From: Volutella citrinella
Lineage: Eukaryota > Ascomycota > Sordariomycetes > Hypocreales > Nectriaceae
NCBI GenBank assembly: GCA_034401135.1
Contig: JAWZSP010000005.1
Coordinates: 1,364,001 to 1,428,000 of the forward strand
Direction of reading: 5' to 3'
DNA length: 64,000 bases
A model generated the notes under the pieces. It ran no database searches and was not told the origin of the DNA. It worked only from the letters and a program-made list of their open reading frames with translations. Made by a program: the position numbers and the translations under genes. Below, piece after piece: positions 59,851 to 64,000 of the stretch (position 1 is its first letter; each line of letters starts with the position of its first letter).

Positions 59851-62800
59851 ATACCTTTATTCTAGGGCTTAACAAGGCCATTTTTAGAATAGCTCTAGGG
59901 CGTGTGTTTATATTATACTCAGGTAACTATTTCGTCTCTATATATTACTTAATCCTGCCACTGGGAATAGATCTTACTATAGAAGGTTAATACTAGGCTA
60001 TAGCGCTATTAGCTTTAAGGCTGAAATATATATAATACCTAATTAGTAGTAGGGCTATTAATTAATATATAGCGCTTACTATATACTTTAAGATTATAAT
60101 ATAAAATAATTATAGCTTAAGTTATAATAAAATAGAATATAAAAAACCTTAAAAAATAAGTATATATATTACTAGAACTAGCGCTAAGTAAAGTAGTTAT
60201 AGAATATTATAGAATTTAAGAAAAAAACTATATATCCTTTTTATCTACTATATATACTCTTTATACTAAGTAGGGCCACTACTTAGTATTAGTAGATAAT
60301 TAAGTAGTAATAGGTAGGAGCGATTCTTTAGGACTAGAAGCCAGCTCTTATTTCTTAAGCTTTTATTACTATAGATAATATTATAAAAGCTTTAAGCAAC
60401 CTTGATTATTTATTCTTTTATAATAGGCAGATTGATTATAGAATACTTATACTATTAAGCCCTAGGAGCTAACTCGCTCTACTTCTTATAAAGGCTAACA
60501 CTACCTTAAATAGTTCAAGCCCTTATCCTTTTTAACTCTTAGATAATAGTAAAAAAGACATCGACTATATCTATTATAATATCAAATAGAAAGTATCTTA
60601 ATATACTAGCCAGAAGAAAAAAGTAACTAAGATTTAATAGTATTAATAATATAATATTAAACTTATACTTAGTAATATTTAGGAAATATTACTAAAAGAG
60701 GAAATTAATAGATTTATAGTCTAAAAGTTAGAAGAAGATATATATATATATAAGTCTGCTAATATAACTATATTAATTAAAAACAGCTATAGATATAGCT
60801 TTAAAGCTAAGTATTAAGATAGTCTAATTAATTAGGTAAGGGTTAATAACTACTTTAAAAGCCTAGGGGACCTATTCTAGAAAAGGAGGAAGATTATACT
60901 AGCTATTAACTTTACTTATAAAAAAATCGCTTACTGTGTGGCAGCTGGATCACATTGGCATTTTGGTGGTTGGGCTGGATTGGTCAATTGGGCGTTTGGG
61001 TCAGTAGCTTAAAAGGGGCAGGTTCGCTCAGTACTTGAGATCAACAAGAATTTTCCCCCTCTTTCAATCTTTTTCTGTTCAGGGACTCCTTCATTTCTGT
61101 CTGATCAGATCGCTGGTCAATTCAGATTTTGTTTATCTTGCGAGGTTCTCTTGCTGGAGGTCACGCAAAATTTCGCTTTTCGCCCAAGTTCAGTTACCCT
61201 ACGGCAGGTTTCTGCAGGGGACACTGACAATTATTGGTGTTTGTTTGGGCCTGTCATTCTCACCAACAAATTACAAGACTATATTAGCTAAAAAAAAAAA
61301 AAAAAAAAAAGGTAATAGATATTTAAAAAGAAAAAATAAAAGCAGAGGTAGGTATTTATAAAGATATTTATAAAAAGTTTTAATATAATGTTTATTACTA
61401 TAAGACAGGACTATACTATACTATTAATATATAGGGCAATTATATTAAGCTAATACTTTATTATATTAAAAGGATTATTAAATATATATAAGATAGGGGA
61501 GTTTTTAAAAGCCTAAGAGATCTACTAACTAAGATATAATAAGCACTATATAAGGATATAGTAAAATCTAAGAAAATAAAGTCTCCTGCTAAGGCAGAGG
61601 TATTACTTTTATAGTATTAAACTACTATAGCTATACCTTAGCTACCCTAGCTATCACCTCTCTTTTTTAATAGAAAATAGGACTAGGTACTTATTAAGTA
61701 TAAAGGATTTCTTATAAAGTAAGTTAGCTATACTACCTAGGCTACTACTTTTTAAAATATATATATAGTTATATATAACTATTTCTTAGAGCTATTATTT
61801 TATTATATAAATTAAGAGTATATTATTAAGGAGATAATTACTAGTAGTATACTACGGTCTATTACTAGTTAATAGATTAGAATTATTAAGCTATTTTATT
61901 AGAAAAAGGTAGATAATTCTGCGATTTATAAATACTAAGTGCAAGTTATTATATTAAAAGATAATTCAAATTAGTATATATTTAGAAATAGGAGTTTATT
62001 TCTTAGGTATAAATTATACTACTACTTTATTAGTACTAGTTCTATATAAATCTTTATATAATAAAAGTAGGCTTCTATTAGCTTTAGCTAACTACTAATA
62101 ATATTAGTATACTATTTTAAATATATCTTAAATTAGTATTAGATAAACTCTTAATTCTAATACTACTACTTTTTTATAAACTTTTTAAAAATACTAAATA
62201 TTTTTTTAATTAGATCGAAGTTTAGGAAATAAGGTAATAATAGTTTAATAAAGATACCTACTTTAGTATATATCTTTATTATTTTAAGTAAGAAATATTA
62301 TAATATATTATTTATAATAAGGATAGATTTAGGCTTAGGGTATTTATTATAATACTATAATAATTACTTAATAAATATATTAAATAAATATATATTAATT
62401 AACTTATAGTATACTTATTACTTTATAATACCTTCTTATTAATAAGCTAGGAAGATATTCTATTAGCTATTATAACTAAATAGGCTTATTTATACTAAGG
62501 TTTACTTATTAAGCACTTATCTATATTAGCTATTTCTAACTGCTTTATTATAACTAGACTTATTAATAAAGATAAGCTACTATAACTTATACTTAAAGAT
62601 CTTATATAGATAATAATTATAGAGGTCAGGGTCTTATTATAAAATAATTTAGTAAGAGACTTTCTATATCTATTTTATAGACTTTAGAGTATAATTAATA
62701 AATCTCTTAGATATACTTATATTAAATTTATTTTAAAAGTACTGCCTTATATTATCTAGTTTAATATCTAGTTATAAGTCTAAGATTTTACTTAATATAG

Positions 62801-63150
62801 TATATATAAGCTTTATAATCTTACTTAGCTAACTAATAGGGTTTAGGTTAGTTAGTATTATAAGAGGCTTTAACTCTGCTTAAATTTATTATACGCCCTG
62901 CTTATTATAATTAGCAGCTCTAATAATAATTTTATTTATAAACTGCCTCCTAAATAATAATTTAACTAGGTAGTACTAAAAAAGAGATAGATAAGGCGCT
63001 ATGATTTATATATAGGCAGGAATATAGTCTAGATCTAGCCTCTATAATATAAAGGAATAGGACTAAGGAGGGAGATAAAGAGTAAACTGGTTCTTATAAG
63101 CAGCTATAGCGCATGCCTAGCCTTGGGTAGGTCATGGTGCTGGTTTATAC
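59850..63150. mobile_element. RIP-mutated AT-rich repeat block (unidentified element)
   Basis: G+C drops sharply at about 59,850 and recovers at about 63,110-63,150. No frame is open, TA dinucleotides abound, and composition is milder than in the left block, suggesting fewer or more recent rounds of RIP. Each edge carries an AGGTACCT word (59,837-59,846 region and 63,169-63,176 region), but clear terminal repeats cannot be shown. It is interrupted by a GC-normal insert at about 60,928-61,310. The element class is unknown. Confidence 0.65.
60928..61310 (+). mobile_element. GC-normal insert ending in A21, retroposon/SINE-like
   Basis: About 360 bases of ordinary composition lie inside RIP-mutated DNA and end with 21 consecutive A residues (61,290-61,310). 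That is the structure of an RNA-derived insertion (SINE, truncated LINE or processed transcript). TGGCAGCTGG at 60,939-60,948 and GGTTCGCTC at 61,021-61,029 resemble weak Pol III A and B boxes but are too far apart (about 80 bases) to rely on. A 108-codon plus-strand frame (61,035-61,361) overlaps it and runs through the poly(A) as Lys codons; it is probably fortuitous. Target-site duplication is not evident. Confidence 0.6.
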
Positions 63151-63811
63151 TCCTTCGGCCCCGTAACTAAGGTACCTGGCAGTACGTCCCACAGACAAAG
63201 GGCCACTTTTATCACGTCCATTGCTTAATTAACTAACTTAACAAGGGCGACACTCATTACGCCTTCCACTGTATCAGCTGGCTCGCATCTTGTCGCTTGT
63301 TTGCTACGACGGTGTTTTCAATTTCATCCACCAAGCAGTCCAGCTTTTTGGCACGTGCAACGAGACGTTGCCGTGTAGCAAAAAATGCATGGGCATCATC
63401 ATCCCCCTTGCAGTGCTGTTGGATCCCTTCACCGGGTTGGATCATTGTCGCTTTTGCCGTAGTTATTCATGCCCTCGAGATATTGGTCAACTCGACAGAA
63501 TGGGTCTTCTGGCTAACTGTCGGGTCATGTTCTGCCATGGCTGAAGCAACTCTGCCCAATGGAATGGGCCTCGTTTTAGGAATTGGTAGGGGAACGGGCC
63601 ATAGACGCTGTGGCAACATAGGCGATTGTTGAGACAAAAATATAGTCAGTATGAGTGAGGGGTTGAAGAGCGCCGCTTGTGGCCACAGGCTTTGCAAGCA
63701 CTTGATTGCCATCTCACGATGAGCTCCAACTTCGAGCCACGGTGCTATGCGAGGGTGAGAATGTGCACCCTGTAATACGGCATCATGGAAATCATGGTTG
63801 AGAGCACGAGT
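63150..63811. other. GC-balanced flank beyond the second AT-rich block
   Basis: About 660 bases with short frames on both strands (for example 63,297-63,632 + and 63,257-63,445 -). None has a recognisable domain or splice context. Probably 3' flank of the partial gene at the right edge plus remnant intergenic DNA. Confidence 0.45.
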
Positions 63812-64000
63812 CTATTGGTATGCAGGCGCAGGAGGGCGTACAGGTCCCTGTGGCTTCGAGGGTGGAGTCAGAATCGGATTCTGGGGGGATGGCGATAATG
63901 TTGCAATTGGGGGCAGCACAGGTGTAAGGCTGTGCAGTCGGTTCGAGCTGCTAGAGTCTGCGGTGCGCGGCGGGGATTGTTTTGTTGGTGACAGTCCAGC
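63812..64000 (-). CDS. C-terminal end of a Ser/Pro-rich protein (partial, runs off the window)
   Basis: From the last base of the window the minus strand is open for 62 codons and ends at TAG (63,814-63,812). The composition is Pro, Ser, Thr and Leu-rich with phrases such as GLSPTKQSPPR, LPPIATLSPSP and ILTPPSKP, typical of disordered tails of fungal transcription factors. SP and TP sites suggest phosphorylation by cyclin-dependent or MAP kinases. It resembles forkhead factor tails to my memory, but this is only a guess. The rest of the gene lies to the right of the window. Confidence 0.45.
   Translation of the reverse strand, partial: AGLSPTKQSPPRTADSSSSNRLHSLTPVLPPIATLSPSPQNPILTPPSKPQGPVRPPAPAYQ

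Noticed and set aside
60939..61029. tRNA gene or Pol III promoter in the poly(A)-ended insert
   Set aside because: The A- and B-box-like words are weak matches and about 80 bases apart; no cloverleaf can be drawn.
61035..61361. 108-codon plus-strand protein ending in a Lys-rich tail
   Set aside because: The Lys run is the A21 tract and the rest lacks a domain; translation across a retroposon tail is fortuitous.

Overview
The window is nuclear DNA of a filamentous ascomycete. Introns are short (47-203 nt) with GTRNGT-type donors, CTRAY branch sites and CAG/TAG acceptors. GC-balanced genes alternate with extremely AT-rich DNA whose repeats differ by C-to-T and G-to-A transitions, the mark of repeat-induced point mutation (RIP). 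Protein types such as the DUF8035 protein, a fungal-style SLA1 and a Ste11/FMF-1-like HMG factor point to Sordariomycetes. Hypocreales is my best guess, from overall character only.

Layout. (1) 1-26,770 is almost pure A+T without intact genes. It holds two relics of one Ty3/Gypsy retrotransposon in inverted orientation (about 187-5,880 on +, and 17,801-25,043 on -), three LTR copies, MITE-like palindromes, tandem repeats and a long (ATT)n tract. It could be part of a centromere or another AT-isochore. (2) 26,812-58,875 is gene-dense, with 13 recognisable or well-supported multi- or single-exon genes: prefoldin subunit 1, a DUF8035 RS/coiled-coil protein, HEM25-type mitochondrial glycine carrier, COG8, a TLC-domain membrane protein, SLA1, AMP deaminase, YEA4-type UDP-GlcNAc transporter, PP2A regulatory B subunit CDC55, an unrecognised protein, a GPI-anchored Cys-rich secreted protein, MSH5, EMC5 and a Ste11-like HMG-box factor (14 genes with the unrecognised one). 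(3) About 59,850-63,150 is a second, milder RIP-mutated block, interrupted by a GC-normal insert ending in 21 A residues that looks retroposed. (4) The right edge holds the C-terminal end of a further minus-strand reading frame.

The genes do not form one pathway or cluster. They are housekeeping functions: chaperoning, mitochondria and heme, Golgi/ER trafficking, endocytosis, purine metabolism and phosphatase control. The one suggestive grouping is MSH5 (meiotic crossover) within 1.4 kb of the Ste11-like HMG gene (sexual development). Most of the single-frame open reading stretches are exons, and I resolved the exon joins by hand; several exons are tiny (7, 17, 24, 26 and 26 nt). I found no tRNA, rRNA, CRISPR array or biosynthetic cluster, and no convincing novel system. 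The most unusual points are an essential-type gene starting about 60 bp from heterochromatin-like DNA, the poly(A)-ended insert, a GC-AG intron beside a 17-nt exon, and leader introns that hide upstream ATGs in the HMG gene.
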